From contig CAWIXM010000026.1 of assembly GCA_963840055.1 (NCBI GenBank), positions 1-64,000 on the forward strand: a stretch of 64,000 nt of DNA. Direction: 5' to 3'. A program made the position numbers and the translations under genes. Below the pieces are notes generated by a model. The model was not told the DNA's origin. It was given only the letters and a program-made list of their open reading frames with translations, and did no database searches. This document shows positions 1 to 8,814 of this stretch, in pieces (positions within the stretch are counted from its first letter, which is position 1; every line of letters begins with the position of its first letter). Source of the stretch: Rhodoplanes sp963840055. Lineage in GTDB: Bacteria > Pseudomonadota > Alphaproteobacteria > Rhizobiales > Xanthobacteraceae.

Positions 1-205
1 GCTAGCCATCTGGCAACGATCCTGGCAACAATCTGCAAATTTCGCCCGGCGTTGTAGCGCACGAACACAGGGCGGGGATAATTCCTCCCAAGCCGACCAA
101 GATCGGGGGAGCGCGCCGCTGGTCGTTAATTTTTACCCCGCTTTGCGGACGCTCAATTTCTCCACCCGTTTCTGGTGGTAGATCGAATAAATTTCGGAGG
201 CAACA

Positions 206-487
206 ATGATCACCTATTGCAGCGACGGCTTTCGGGCGATCAAACACGGCGAGCATGGCATCGACGGTCCGCTGGCGGCTGCCGTAGCATTTGCAGCGAG
301 ACTGGCGCACCGGGAGTTCGGCCAAGGCGGCTATTGCCGGACGATACGGCTCGATAACCTTTCCCGCGATGGTAGGCACGGCCGTTACCAGGCTTTCATC
401 GGCGCATCGCCGCAGCGGCACCCGACTGCCGGCCACAACGTGTGGATCGAGGTCGATATCAAACCAGTCGCCGATGGCGCCGACTAA
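206..487 (+). CDS. Small hypothetical protein (93 aa)
   Basis: I do not recognise a family. The start is supported by a good ribosome binding site (GGAGG four bases before the ATG). The product begins MITYCSDGFRAIKHGEHG and has an Ala-rich helix-like stretch near residues 24-34, then a mixed polar second half; no signal peptide or membrane segment is visible. It is the first plausible gene of the accessory region and has no operon partner. Open frames on the opposite strand here look like shadows. It could be a small cargo gene of the island; the function is unknown. Confidence 0.45.
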   Translation: MITYCSDGFRAIKHGEHGIDGPLAAAVAFAARLAHREFGQGGYCRTIRLDNLSRDGRHGRYQAFIGASPQRHPTAGHNVWIEVDIKPVADGAD

Positions 488-905
488 CGGTGCGCGGCCA
501 ATTGGCGGGGCGGCCCCTGTGGGCATGCGGCCGGGGTCGCTCGGGCCGCGCCCCCTGCTCGCGACCGCAGATGTACCGGCATGGGCGGGGAACCTGACAA
601 CCTGCTTTGCGTTTGACGAGCGTGAGAGCTGCGCGACACTCTCTCCGGCGGGCCGTCGGACGCGGTGCCTCCCCCCTCACCCCAAGACAGTCTACGGCCC
701 GCCGTAATGCCTTCCCCTCCCGATCCTCCAATGACGGTCGGCAATATGCGCGCGCGGCGTGCTAGCTCGCCGTGACGTGGTCTTCTGTGACCCCGCGTAC
801 GGTAATCCGGCCACCGGCTCGACTGCGCTATCAACGGGGTCATCAATTGCCTGTGACACCCATGCCCATTGGCGCACTCCTTGATCGTTGGCATCCAGAG
901 GCCAG
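488..905. other. No convincing gene
   Basis: Several overlapping open frames exist on both strands, but all are Arg/Pro/Ala-rich in the way random GC-rich DNA translates, without ribosome binding sites or recognisable motifs. I see no gene, RNA or repeat here. Confidence 0.5.
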
Positions 906-984
906 ATGATGTTATCGAAAGCAATACGAATTATCGGCGCCGTTCTCGCGATCCTAGTGCTCATCGTTCTTTGCCTCATACTAG

Positions 985-1828
985 GCCGTGTTGACGGTTT
1001 TTGACAGAGGAATCGAGTTTTGATTCAAGGCTGCCTTTCTGAAGGAGGCAGCATTGAGTCGCGGCGATCTGACGGACGCGCAATGGCGGATTCTTGATCC
1101 CTTTCTCCCCGACCGTGGCGAGCGCGGCCCGGAGATCGAAGACAAGCGACGCACGGTCAACGGCATTTTATGGGTGCTGCGCACCGGCGCCCCCTGGCGC
1201 GACATGCCGGAACGGTACGGCTATTGGAATTCTGTGTACGTGCGCTTCTCGCGCTGGAGCAAGCTCGGGGTGTGGGACGCGGCGTTCGAAACCTTGGCGA
1301 GTCTGGGGCCTCCGGCCGACGAGGAACATGCCATCGATTCCACGATTGTGCGGGCGCACCAGCATGCAGCCGGCGTAAAAGGGGGAATCAAAGTCAGGAG
1401 GCGCTCGGCCGTTCGCGGGGCGGCTTCTCGACCAAAGTCCACCTCCGCACCAACGCCAAAGGGGACCCGCTGACTTTCGATGTGACACCCGGCGAGGCGC
1501 ACGAAGTCAAAGGCTACGATGCGCTGATGGAGCTTCACGATGTCGATCCCGACAGGCTTCTCGGCGACAAGGGTTACGATAGCGATGAGATTCGCGACGA
1601 TCTGACCGACCGCGGCATTGACCCCGTCATCCCACCGCGATCAAACCGCAAGACGCCGATCAATTACGACCGCGAAGCCTACAAGCGCCGGAATCTCATC
1701 GAGCGGTGCGTCAACCGCCTCAAACAATTCCGTCGCATCGCCACTCGCTACGAGAAAACCGCCAGGGCCTATCTGTCGATGCTATGTATCGCCTCAACAA
1801 TGCTCTGGCTGAAAACTGTCAACACGGC
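985..1828 (+). mobile_element. IS5-family insertion sequence (IS427-like group), 844 bp
   Basis: The ends are near-perfect inverted repeats: left GGCCGTGTTGACGGTTTTT, right the complement with one change in the same stretch. Both ends are flanked by CTAG (981-984 and 1829-1832), which fits the YTAR target of IS5-type elements. The interior carries one transposase in two overlapping frames. The last transposase codons read into the right repeat and CTAG, so the TAG stop is formed by the target duplication. Confidence 0.88.
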
Positions 1829-1832
1829 CTAG
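1054..1832 (+). CDS. IS5-family transposase, two frames joined by a likely -1 shift
   Basis: This is a DDE transposase that cuts and joins the element ends. Frame one starts at 1054 (MSRGDLTDAQWRILDPFLP) and contains the first acidic residue in AIDSTIVRAHQHAAG. The second half lies in the -1 frame, from about 1383, and contains LLGDKGYDSDE (second Asp) and NLIERCVNRLKQFRRIATRY (Glu). The switch coincides with the run AAAAGGGGG near 1377-1385, a typical slippery site for IS427-type elements, so the two frames are likely one functional protein and not a mutation. The joined protein is about 258 residues, normal for the group. A GAAGGAGG motif just before the start is a good ribosome binding site. 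Confidence 0.88.
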
Positions 1833-2404
1833 TCATCGATCCGCCGCCCTTCAGGCTATGGGACCAGGACAAGTTCGTCCTCTCGGTCGAAGCACCCCCG
1901 GCGCTCGACCCCAATCTTGCTGGGTCGATCGAACGCGGTCTCGCCTGCAAGCTTAAACTCCATGCCGATATGAGCGGCCGTTTCGGTCGGCCAGTGATAA
2001 ACTTTTTCGACTGGCTAAAACACCTGAAACAAGGTGTGCCACAAAGAGCTTATAACCTTTATGGGACTAAGGAGGATCGCTCCTGGGCGATCAAGGTCGA
2101 TCGCACAACAAACAAGTTATGCTGGTCAAAGGCGGGAGATGCGGCAGTCGGTATAACCGATCCTTATTGTGGCCCCGACATCATTCGCGAAGATGCCACC
2201 CGCATTGAGGCGCTCCAAGCCAACAAGTATGGAACAGTTATTGCTGTCTCCTTCGATAAGAAGAGCTACACAGCGACGATCGCGAATCTCGATTGGTCGG
2301 TGCCACCTGCCACTGCCTGGATCGAATATCTGGAATGTCATTGAAGATCGCGTGAGTGGCCAAGATTACAATTAGCGCTTGACCGCGGCGTGCGGGGGGC
2401 CCGG

Positions 2405-2977
2405 TCAACCCGGCAACATCCGCCCGAGCGCCTGCGCGTACTTGACGGGCGCACCGGTCCGCGGCCGCCCGCCGAGGAAGCCCAGTGTGCGCATTGCCCG
2501 GCGAACTCGTGGGACGCTCGCGCCCACATCCGCGGCGATGGAGGCGATCAGCGGGCTGCCGCTCGCTTGGCAGAAAGCATAGGTCAGCCCGAAGGCCTCG
2601 CGGCTCCCGAAGAGCTTGGCGCCCGACGGCAGGTAAAGCTTCGCCGCGCGGCGCCCCACGAGCGGACAGACGAACCACCACCGCCGCCCACCGTAGTTCG
2701 GCCGCGTGCTCACCAGCCGCACCATGCAGTTTACCCGCTCGCCGTCCACGCGGTATCGCAGCCGGAGCCACGGACAGTCGGGCTCCGTGAGGTCCGCCTC
2801 ATAGCTCACGAGCGCGTGCGGCCGGTCTTCCCCCTCGTACGTCCACCCCCATGTGCCGCCCGTCCGCTCGCCGGGCACGAGCGCCCCCGCCCGCATGAGC
2901 GCGGAGACGCTGAGGACCAGCGAGGCCTCCACCGTCGAGCGCTTCGGCCCCTGCCACCCGCTGCCACAGCCCCCCAC
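2405..2977 (-). CDS. Hypothetical protein with a degenerate zinc ribbon (190 aa)
   Basis: It begins MGGCGSGWQGPKRSTVEAS and matches my memory of a conserved hypothetical family common on phages and islands (GGxGSGR start, YGGRRWWFxCP, then a zinc ribbon). In the usual members the ribbon has two Cys pairs; here the region reads CPLVGRRAAKLYLPSGAK with later positions FGSREAFGL, so most expected cysteines have been replaced. A C-terminal extension (SIAADVGASVPRVRRAMRTL) looks like a helix-turn-helix and may bind DNA. The gene is alone between two IS-damaged loci. The function is unknown and the family assignment is from pattern recognition only. Confidence 0.6.
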   Translation of the reverse strand: MGGCGSGWQGPKRSTVEASLVLSVSALMRAGALVPGERTGGTWGWTYEGEDRPHALVSYEADLTEPDCPWLRLRYRVDGERVNCMVRLVSTRPNYGGRRWWFVCPLVGRRAAKLYLPSGAKLFGSREAFGLTYAFCQASGSPLIASIAADVGASVPRVRRAMRTLGFLGGRPRTGAPVKYAQALGRMLPG

Positions 2978-3276
2978 CGCTTGCTCCTAAATCATTAAGC
3001 GTTCGCCCCGCAGGGCATTGACATTATAGGGTATTTATTCCTAAAATGATAACACACTCGCAAATACGACAGAATTCCCAATTGCGTAGTTGAGAGACCA
3101 CATGACACGAGATTTAGATACAGCAGCCCACGCACCCATCCTGATGCTCACACTCTCACCAGCGATGATCGCGGCTGGCGTGGATATGCTGGATCGTCTT
3201 GAGGGAGTTCCGATCCTACGAGCGGAGCTGGTATCGGAAGTTTTTGCGGCAATGGTTCGTAGCCATAAGCCTTTAG

Positions 3277-4920
3277 CCCGGATCATGCATGACGCGAGGC
3301 TTTTTTCAGGTCGGGCGAGCTGACGCGCGCCGACGTTCCGTCCGGCGGGATCGGTGTGAGGACACTCGCTGTGCGACGCGTTTGGGTTGATCTGCCATGT
3401 CGGCGGCTCGACGGGGCACACGGCCCCGCGGCCTATGGGCCGGACGGCATGAGGCCGAGGGCGACGGTGCGGAACAGCGCGCCCTCCGGGCAACTCGTCG
3501 GCAGATGAACGCGGATGCGGGCGAGATGCTCGATCACGCGCGCGCCGATCGTGATCAGGCGCTCTCTTATCGTCGCGAACTCGCACTTGGCGAGCGGATT
3601 GCTCCGCGGGATCGCGGCGCGCACGCCATGCATCAGCCAGAATGCGGCGGTGTGGAGGACGAGCCGCACCTGATTGGCGGTCGCGCTGTGACACGACATG
3701 CGATCCGACGCCAACTGCGCCTTGTGCAGCTTGATCAGGTTCTCCATCTGCCCGCGCCGGCAATAGACGTTCTCGTAAAGATGCCGCGCCGAGCCCTTGA
3801 GCGAGGTGACGACGTAGCGGATGTCGACCTCCTGGCGCATGCCGGTCGACCCTGCGACCGGCTGCAGCGAGCACTCGAGCCGCGCCACGACTTTGCGCGG
3901 CCGTCTCCAGCTGCCGGCCTGGTGCAGGAAGCTCGCATAGGTGCGCAGCTTCGGCTTGCTGCTCATCGCATGATAAAAGCGCAGATTGACCGCGGTCTCC
4001 GCCACCAGGGCGTCGAGTGCGGCATTGCCGGCAAGGCCAAAAATGTAGTCCGCACCGTGCTCCTCCGCCCAGTCCATCGCCTCGACCCGGCCGTAATGGC
4101 TGTCGCCGCGCCACACCAGGCGGGTCTTCGGCCAATGGCGGCGCAGGCGCTTGCTCACATGCTTGATGACGGTGCACACCTCGCTGCCCTTGGGGGTGCG
4201 TGCCGGGCGCAGGATCGCCGCCACCGGCGTGCCGCTCGCCACGTGATAGATGTGCATCGATGCGAAGCCGCGCTCGTCGTGATGCGCGTTCCAGAACGCA
4301 AGCTGCTGGCCGCCATGCGCCGCGCAGAACGTGTCGTCGACGTCGAGCACCTCCAGCTTGCCCGGCTTCACCGTCGCGCCGAACTGATCAAGCAGCGCCG
4401 CAGACAGCCGCCCTGCCGCGGTCTTGCTCGGCGCATTCTCCAGGCGAGAGATGGTCGATTGCGACGCCAGCGGCGCCCCGGTCTGCGGACAGCGGCCAAC
4501 CGCGACCTTCATCAAAGGATCATGCCGCAGCCGGTCGAGGTCGATGGCGTCCTCGTAGCCGCACGCAATCGCCGACGCGCGCGCCATCACCATCTCGAAC
4601 ATCGCGTGCCGCACCCGGTCCGGATCGCGGCGATCCGGCATCGCCTCCGCAAGCCGTCGGCACACCCCGAGCTTGCGCTCCGCCTCTCGCAACAGCAGCA
4701 GACCGCCAGCCGAGGACTGATTGCCGCCGGCAAAATCTACTGTGAGTTTCTTACGCCGGACAGATGGAAGCTCGAAGGGAAGCAGCGTATCGTCGCTCAT
4801 GGCGGCTGTGGCGCAGGGCCGATCCAAATCGCAATTCGCTCAAACACCGACTTGCTACGTGAATCGCTCGTCTCTTGCCACAGCCGTCTCTCAATTCCTC
4901 ACCGTTATGCATAATCCAGG
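3277..4920 (-). mobile_element. IS1380-family insertion sequence, 1,644 bp
   Basis: The terminal inverted repeats are imperfect: left CCCGGATCATGCATGACG (3277-3294), right the complement of CCTGGATTATGCATAACG (4903-4920). Both ends are flanked by TTAG (3273-3276 and 4921-4924), a 4-bp target duplication normal for this family. One transposase gene fills the interior on the minus strand. Confidence 0.9.
3433..4800 (-). CDS. IS1380-family transposase (455 aa)
   Basis: This DDE transposase mobilises the surrounding element. I chose the start MSDDTLLPFELP at 4800; an in-frame extension of nine residues exists upstream. Catalytic candidates are the Asp in EVLDVDDTFCAAHGGQ, the Asp in VWRGDSHYGR and the Glu in YCRRGQMENLIK, in the usual order and spacing for IS1380. 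Length matches the family and the frame is intact, so the element may still be active. A long open frame on the opposite strand is a compositional shadow. Confidence 0.93.
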   Translation of the reverse strand: MSDDTLLPFELPSVRRKKLTVDFAGGNQSSAGGLLLLREAERKLGVCRRLAEAMPDRRDPDRVRHAMFEMVMARASAIACGYEDAIDLDRLRHDPLMKVAVGRCPQTGAPLASQSTISRLENAPSKTAAGRLSAALLDQFGATVKPGKLEVLDVDDTFCAAHGGQQLAFWNAHHDERGFASMHIYHVASGTPVAAILRPARTPKGSEVCTVIKHVSKRLRRHWPKTRLVWRGDSHYGRVEAMDWAEEHGADYIFGLAGNAALDALVAETAVNLRFYHAMSSKPKLRTYASFLHQAGSWRRPRKVVARLECSLQPVAGSTGMRQEVDIRYVVTSLKGSARHLYENVYCRRGQMENLIKLHKAQLASDRMSCHSATANQVRLVLHTAAFWLMHGVRAAIPRSNPLAKCEFATIRERLITIGARVIEHLARIRVHLPTSCPEGALFRTVALGLMPSGP

Positions 4921-5461
4921 TTAGCTCTGCCGAGAGGCGCTTCCTTGGCGTTGATCGATATCGAAGATGTAGGTTGATCTTTGCTGCTTGAGTGCGCCCC
5001 GCTTCGATCTTGTCCGCTAGGTCGCGAAGCTTGGCGAATGGCAAGGCGTGATACTCACGTTCGGCCGAACGTCTTTTGCGCTTCACGAGCATCAAATCAG
5101 TCTTGTCGACTATGAGCGTTGGGTAGGCTTCGCCATGTAGAACTACATTTCGCACCTGCCAGCACCAGCGAAAATACTTGAGCAAATTTTCAACACGATC
5201 TTTGACCTTTGCGTTTTTCTCAAATGTGTCAAAGACCTGCTTTACGGCATCGGGCCGACGATCTTCTGGAAGCCCAAGATAGTAAAATTCGCACAGTCGC
5301 TCGGGAAATCCCTGTCGTCGCAGGTGGTGCATGTAGATGTCGAATAGAATGCGCTCAAAGCTGTTGTAGCAGCTTGAGATCACGCCGATCGCGTGAAGGC
5401 ATTCCGCGGGGCCAGGATAAAAGTTAGGATATTTGGGCCAGTCATCTACGGATTCGGTCAT
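4751..5461 (-). pseudogene. HEPN-like hypothetical protein, 3' end cut by IS1380
   Basis: The protein starts MTESVDDWPKYPNFYPG at 5461 (an upstream start at 5479 is possible). It is largely helical and contains VRNVVLHGE, which fits the R-N-x3-H motif of HEPN-type RNases and related helical domains. Native sequence ends at about 4925, where the frame runs into the IS1380 end and gains about 57 foreign residues before a stop at 4751. HEPN proteins often serve as toxins or defence effectors, which would fit an island, but the motif alone is weak evidence. No partner antitoxin is visible beside it. Confidence 0.5.
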
Positions 5462-5908
5462 GGCAAAAACTCCCGACACCGATGAGTTCAGCTATTAGGA
5501 AACGCGTGAGCGCATGCAGCCTATAATGCGAGCGCTTTCGCTGGTTCCCCGACGCCGCTGAAGGATATCGCGAACCGGAACGGGGAGTCTCGCCAACTGC
5601 CCGAGCGCAAGCCTAGCGATCCCAAATCCGTTTGATCGGCCGCTTCGGCTCTTTGCAATGCCTGCGCCGCCAGCGAAAAAACTGTTTCGCGTGTAAGGAA
5701 AAATCTGGCTTAATGAGGTTGCCGGTACGTGAGGCGCTTGCCTTCACCACCTTGCACGGTGAGTACTTCTTGCGATCCGATCTTCCGTGCGATGAGCGCG
5801 CCTCGGCCGAGCGTGTCACTTGTGTCACGTCGTCCTATTATCGGTGCTACGCGCGCGTACGGTCCATATAGGAGGAAGTGTCACAAGTGACACGCGCCCG
5901 CGCCGGCA
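5462..5908. other. Intergenic stretch with an inverted-repeat pair, no clear gene
   Basis: Short open frames on both strands (for example 5632-5871 plus, 5613-5828 minus) lack ribosome binding sites and recognisable content. The only structure I see is an inverted-repeat pair at 5813-5893, listed separately. Confidence 0.5.
5813..5893. repeat. 12-bp inverted repeat pair, 57 bp apart
   Basis: GTGTCACTTGTG at 5813-5824 is matched exactly by its complement CACAAGTGACAC at 5882-5893. Each arm also contains the smaller core GTGTCAC/GTGACAC, and a further GTGTCAC lies at 5822-5828, so this looks like clustered binding sites for a dimeric protein more than a terminator (arms too far apart, no T run). 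It lies just past the 3' end of the primase remnant. Confidence 0.5.
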
Positions 5909-6852
5909 TCACTTGACCTTGAGTCCGGAGAAGCCGCGCCCCGCGTGTCTGCGCTGAGGGCGAAAGCCGCGTGCCTCCATCGCCTGAACGAGCGTCTTCG
6001 GCGACCCGACCGGCTCACCAGCCGCAATCGCCCACGCTGTCCAGTTGGCGTAGAGAGCGCTCCGCGTTTCCCAGGCCTGCGGGTCGCGCTCGCAGCAGTC
6101 GTCGATCCACGCCGCGACCGCGTCCTCCGCCTCGAAGTACGACGCGGTCGCCTCCTTCACGACCTCCGGGGGTTGCAGCCCCTTGGCCTGCCACTCGCGG
6201 CAGCCCTCAATCATCCAGGCCAGAATGCCCGGCCATTCGGCCCCGAGCTTCTCGGTGAGCTGCAGGTCGCGCTCCTCGGGCGGGATCGTCACCGCGAACG
6301 GCACGAGGTGCAGCCGGCGGCGGATCGCCTCGTCCACCGAACGTAGGCCCGGCTTGTGATTGCCGGCGATCATGAGCTTGAAGGACGGCGTGAACTGGAA
6401 GAAGTCCTGCCGCATGAACCGCGCGCTAATCCTGTCCCCGCCAGTGAGCGCCGCATCTCGCCAGTGCGCAGATCGACGATGCCGCCCGGCGTATTGAGCG
6501 CCCACGGGTCGGCGTCCCACTGGTCGGTCGTGGCGGCGAGCCGACGGTCGGCCCGCGCCAGCCGCTCGACCGCGGCGACGGTCGCCCCGCTCGCCAGCGC
6601 TTTGGCGACCCTCGGCTCATTACACATTGCTGCCTCATCGCGGCAGACGGAGCGGGCGAGATTGACGGCGACGAGGGTCTCGTCGAACCGCCAGCAAACG
6701 CCGTCCCAGTGCAGCCAGCGCCCCCAGGCATCGACGTAGCGCAGACGCCCTGCGTGCTGTCCTGCGAACCCCAGCGCGAGTGCATCATCGCTGAAAGGCG
6801 GGGGCGCCCTGCCGACGACGCGAGCGGCGCTAACGGATGCTTGTGAGGTCAT
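5909..6852 (-). pseudogene. Phage/plasmid P4-type primase-helicase, internally deleted and frameshifted
   Basis: The N-terminal part (from 6852, MTSQASVSAARVVG) has WHWDGVCW-like and NTPGGIVDLRTGEM motifs typical of D5/P4-type primase-helicases. Near 6450-6470 the frame switches and the text jumps to ALTGGDRISARFMRQDFF, FKLMIAGNHKPGLRSVDEA and RRRLHLVPFAVTIPP, the C-terminal helicase half. In intact relatives roughly 120-130 residues separate these, including the Walker A segment (GxxxNGKS), which is absent here. The remnant therefore cannot hydrolyse ATP normally. The start overlaps the preceding ATPase remnant by ATGA. This is a decayed replication module of an integrated element. Confidence 0.8.
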
Positions 6853-7157
6853 GTCGGCCCGCCTGCGCGGCAGAGCAGCGCGACCGGCGCCCGCTGACCA
6901 TGCCGGACCAGCTCACAGCCGCGCGACGACAGATCGCGTCGCTTGAAGACGCGCTCGCCGGTCAGCGGCTTGCCGGTTGCGAGCGCCAGGCATTGCGCGA
7001 TGCGAACCGACGTTTTTCCGACCGCGCCAGGCCCGCCCAGCATTGAGGCGTTCCCTTTGCAGAAGATGGCGCCGAGCAGGAATTGCCGCGGCGGCAGGCT
7101 GGCGAGATCGTCGATATCCCGGCCGGCGTTCCAAACCTTCAGGGCTGCGTCCGCCAT
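6849..7157 (-). pseudogene. Phage RepA-like AAA ATPase, N-terminal remnant
   Basis: The protein starts MADAALKVWNAGRDIDDL at 7157 and contains the Walker A motif GGPGAVGKTSV near residue 40, followed by RIAQCLALATGKPLTGERVF, as in AAA_25/RepA-type ATPases that accompany phage primases. After about 75 residues the similarity ends and the last 25 residues are unlike the family, so most of the ATPase (normally several hundred residues) is missing. The start codon overlaps the stop of the upstream gene (TAATG), which implies translational coupling. This loss parallels the internal loss in the neighbouring primase. Confidence 0.72.
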
Positions 7158-7612
7158 TACGCCGCCCCCTTGGCCCGCCCCGCTGCACGGCACGCGCCAG
7201 GAAGCGATCTGTCCGCTGCGGGCTGGGTCGGTAGTCGCGACGGCCTTTGCGCGATCCTCGGCCGCCCCGTGCAGCGCTGGCGGTACTTTCCGAGCCGCAG
7301 CCCCGGAGCGCCGCTCGGCCGGTCCTCGATCGCCAGCCCGGCGGCCACCCCGATGCGCGCCCGGAGCGCATCGACGATCGTGTCGTCGCGATGCGCGATG
7401 CCCTGCGCGAGCAACGCCCGCGCCGCGTCGAGTAGCGGGGCCTCAGAGACGCATTTCACTTCGCCCGCGAACCGGGCCTCAAACGCATTCGGATGCTTGG
7501 CGCCGTCCGAGCGGATGTGCGGCGAGACCGAGATGAGGTGGGCTCTCGCAGCTTGTGTCGCGCTCGCTCGCGCGACTGTCGCCCCGCGACCACCGTGCAT
7601 CGAGGCGGTCAT
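7157..7612 (-). CDS. Hypothetical protein of the primase operon (151 aa)
   Basis: It begins MTASMHGGRGATVARASATQ and contains LDAARALLAQGIAHRDDTIVDALRAR-like text, suggesting a small alpha-helical protein. I recall similar proteins between an AlpA-like regulator and a RepA-like ATPase in Hyphomicrobiales islands, but cannot name a function. The gene overlaps the regulator upstream by four bases and the ATPase downstream by TAATG, so all belong to one transcript. The Arg/Pro-rich final third may be degraded by a frameshift. Confidence 0.55.
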   Translation of the reverse strand: MTASMHGGRGATVARASATQAARAHLISVSPHIRSDGAKHPNAFEARFAGEVKCVSEAPLLDAARALLAQGIAHRDDTIVDALRARIGVAAGLAIEDRPSGAPGLRLGKYRQRCTGRPRIAQRPSRLPTQPAADRSLPGACRAAGRAKGAA

Positions 7613-7809
7613 CGGACTGCCCCGCCGGTGACCTCGATCGCGGGAAGCCGATCGATGAATGCACGCAGATCATCAGCGAGCACAAGGGTTCGGCGCCCGC
7701 GCTTGACCGCGCGCAGCTTTCCCGACTTGATCGCTTCGTAAAGCGCCGTTCGTCCGATGTTTGCGACAGTGCAGGCCTGCGCAACTGAATACGCGATTGG
7801 GGTTTGCAC
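7609..7809 (-). CDS. AlpA/excisionase-like helix-turn-helix protein (66 aa)
   Basis: The 66-residue product MQTPIAYSVAQACTVANIGR has the winged-HTH pattern of the MerR/AlpA/Xis class (SVAQACTVANIGRTALYEAI, then RRTLVLADDLRAFIDRLP). Such proteins bind DNA near the integrase gene and control excision or the replication module. It is the first gene of the operon running leftward through the ATPase and primase remnants, with a 4-bp overlap into the next gene. The length is typical and the frame is intact. Confidence 0.82.
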   Translation of the reverse strand: MQTPIAYSVAQACTVANIGRTALYEAIKSGKLRAVKRGRRTLVLADDLRAFIDRLPAIEVTGGAVR

Positions 7810-7914
7810 GTTTTGTCCGCCACTTTAGGGCCGGGATGGTCCCGGCGACCGCGCCGATGTCCGTTATCGGCCATTCCAAAGTGGCGAGTGGTATGTTCCG
7901 GAATTAGTGTGCGT

Positions 7915-8517
7915 TCATGATTTCCGGAATTTCTTGCCAAGCACATCGGCGCGAACATCTTCAATCGCTTTCCGGAATGACGAGTTGATCCAGTCAATGT
8001 ACCGCTTCGCATCTTGCAGTCGGCTTTCTAACGTCTCGATCCACTGCTTCTGAGTACCTGTGTGATTGGCGGGCCGCCCCCAAGTGCTCGCCCATTCCGA
8101 ATTATTTGAAATGAATTTCAGCGCCTGGCGATCATTGAAGTTGTGCTTGTTCTTGACCGTCTGCACCGCGTTATTGAGGGCCTCTAGTTTGCCGCCGTGC
8201 CATTCCTTCTTCCGGCCTCTTTTTGTTTTTTTCTCCGGCACTATCTTGAAGCCGGGGACATGCTCATACGCAAGCGCCCACGCAAGCGCCCACGCGTCAT
8301 CTTCGTCCGCGATGTTGTGGTGTTTCATCAACAATGACATTTTGTGCAGCAGGGTCTGGGCGACTTTCTCCTCGGTTTCCCGCTCCTGTCGTTTGTAATC
8401 GCGCCAAAACTGCCGCACTCGCTTTTTCGTGACCGCCCCCCAGAAAGTAGGCGGATCGTGCCAAACAATTGGTTTCGCTAATTCACCGCCATAACGGCGC
8501 CGTCGTTGCTCAGCCAT
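7915..8517 (-). CDS. Hypothetical island protein (200 aa)
   Basis: I chose the start at 8517 (MAEQRRRRYGGELAKPIVWH) because GGAGG lies nine bases upstream; an upstream GTG at 8532 is possible. The product is rich in Lys, Trp and charged helices (QFWRDYKRQERETEEKVAQT; RQALKFISNNSEWASTWGRP) with a coiled-coil-like C-terminus. No family is recognised and there is no membrane segment. Its composition is less GC-driven than the core genes (many Lys and Asn), which fits recent transfer with the island. It is transcribed with the same orientation as the integrase. Confidence 0.6.
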   Translation of the reverse strand: MAEQRRRRYGGELAKPIVWHDPPTFWGAVTKKRVRQFWRDYKRQERETEEKVAQTLLHKMSLLMKHHNIADEDDAWALAWALAYEHVPGFKIVPEKKTKRGRKKEWHGGKLEALNNAVQTVKNKHNFNDRQALKFISNNSEWASTWGRPANHTGTQKQWIETLESRLQDAKRYIDWINSSFRKAIEDVRADVLGKKFRKS

Positions 8518-8532
8518 AGCAACCGCCTCCAC

Positions 8533-8814
8533 CGCCCACGCATCGGCATAGAACGCCGGACAGCGACGGTTGGCCGACCGGCCCCGCGCCTATCTGTTGT
8601 TTAGCACTGCGTAGCCAATTCCGTCGTTCTCGATTCACATCGCCGTCGGCGACGTCAATGCACTCATGAAGGCGGGCAGCCATAGCTCATGGACGCATAG
8701 TGCGTGTGAGCTGCTGGCGCTGAGGCAGATGGCCGCCACCGTATCACGCAAATTCGGCGATCTGCGACAACTCCGCAGGACGCACGGCTCTTAATTCGTC
8801 GCCGTTCCTTGTCA
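8533..8814. other. Intergenic region, nothing recognised
   Basis: About 280 bases between the hypothetical island gene and the integrase. I see no credible open frame, terminator or repeat. Confidence 0.4.

Larger units (their letters stand above)
906..2344 (+). pseudogene. Membrane-anchored hypothetical gene split by an IS5-type element
   Basis: The 5' part (906-984) encodes MMLSK and then a strongly hydrophobic stretch (IIGAVLAILVLIVLCLIL), a signal anchor or signal peptide. An insertion sequence follows. Past it the frame resumes at 1829 and runs to 2344. Removing the element plus one copy of the 4-bp CTAG target joins the halves in frame to give about 196 residues. The C-terminal part contains LWDQDKFVLSVEAPPALDP and ends AWIEYLECH; I know no family for it. 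An AGAGG motif lies before the ATG pair at 906/909. The gene was probably an intact membrane-anchored or secreted protein before the insertion. Confidence 0.75.
3102..4977 (+). pseudogene. Small hypothetical ORF split by IS1380
   Basis: The left part starts at 3102 (MTRDLDTAAHAPILML) after a GAGAG motif and runs into an IS1380 element at 3277. If the element and one TTAG copy are removed, the frame continues from 4925 through LPRGASLALIDIEDVG to TGA at 4975-4977, giving about 75 residues. As it stands, translation continues a short way into the element and stops at 3323. No family is recognised. The opposite strand also reads through the insertion point, so two convergent frames overlap here and I cannot be sure both were real genes. 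Confidence 0.45.

Noticed and set aside
2..526. 174-residue minus-strand open frame at the window start
   Set aside because: No ribosome binding site, composition like random GC-rich DNA, and it overlaps a better supported plus-strand ORF.
1377..1385. Frameshift in the IS5-type transposase taken as a disabling mutation
   Set aside because: The switch is a -1 move on an A/G run, the known expression mode of this IS group.
3397..4914. 505-residue plus-strand open frame
   Set aside because: Antisense to the intact IS1380 transposase, Arg/His-rich shadow.
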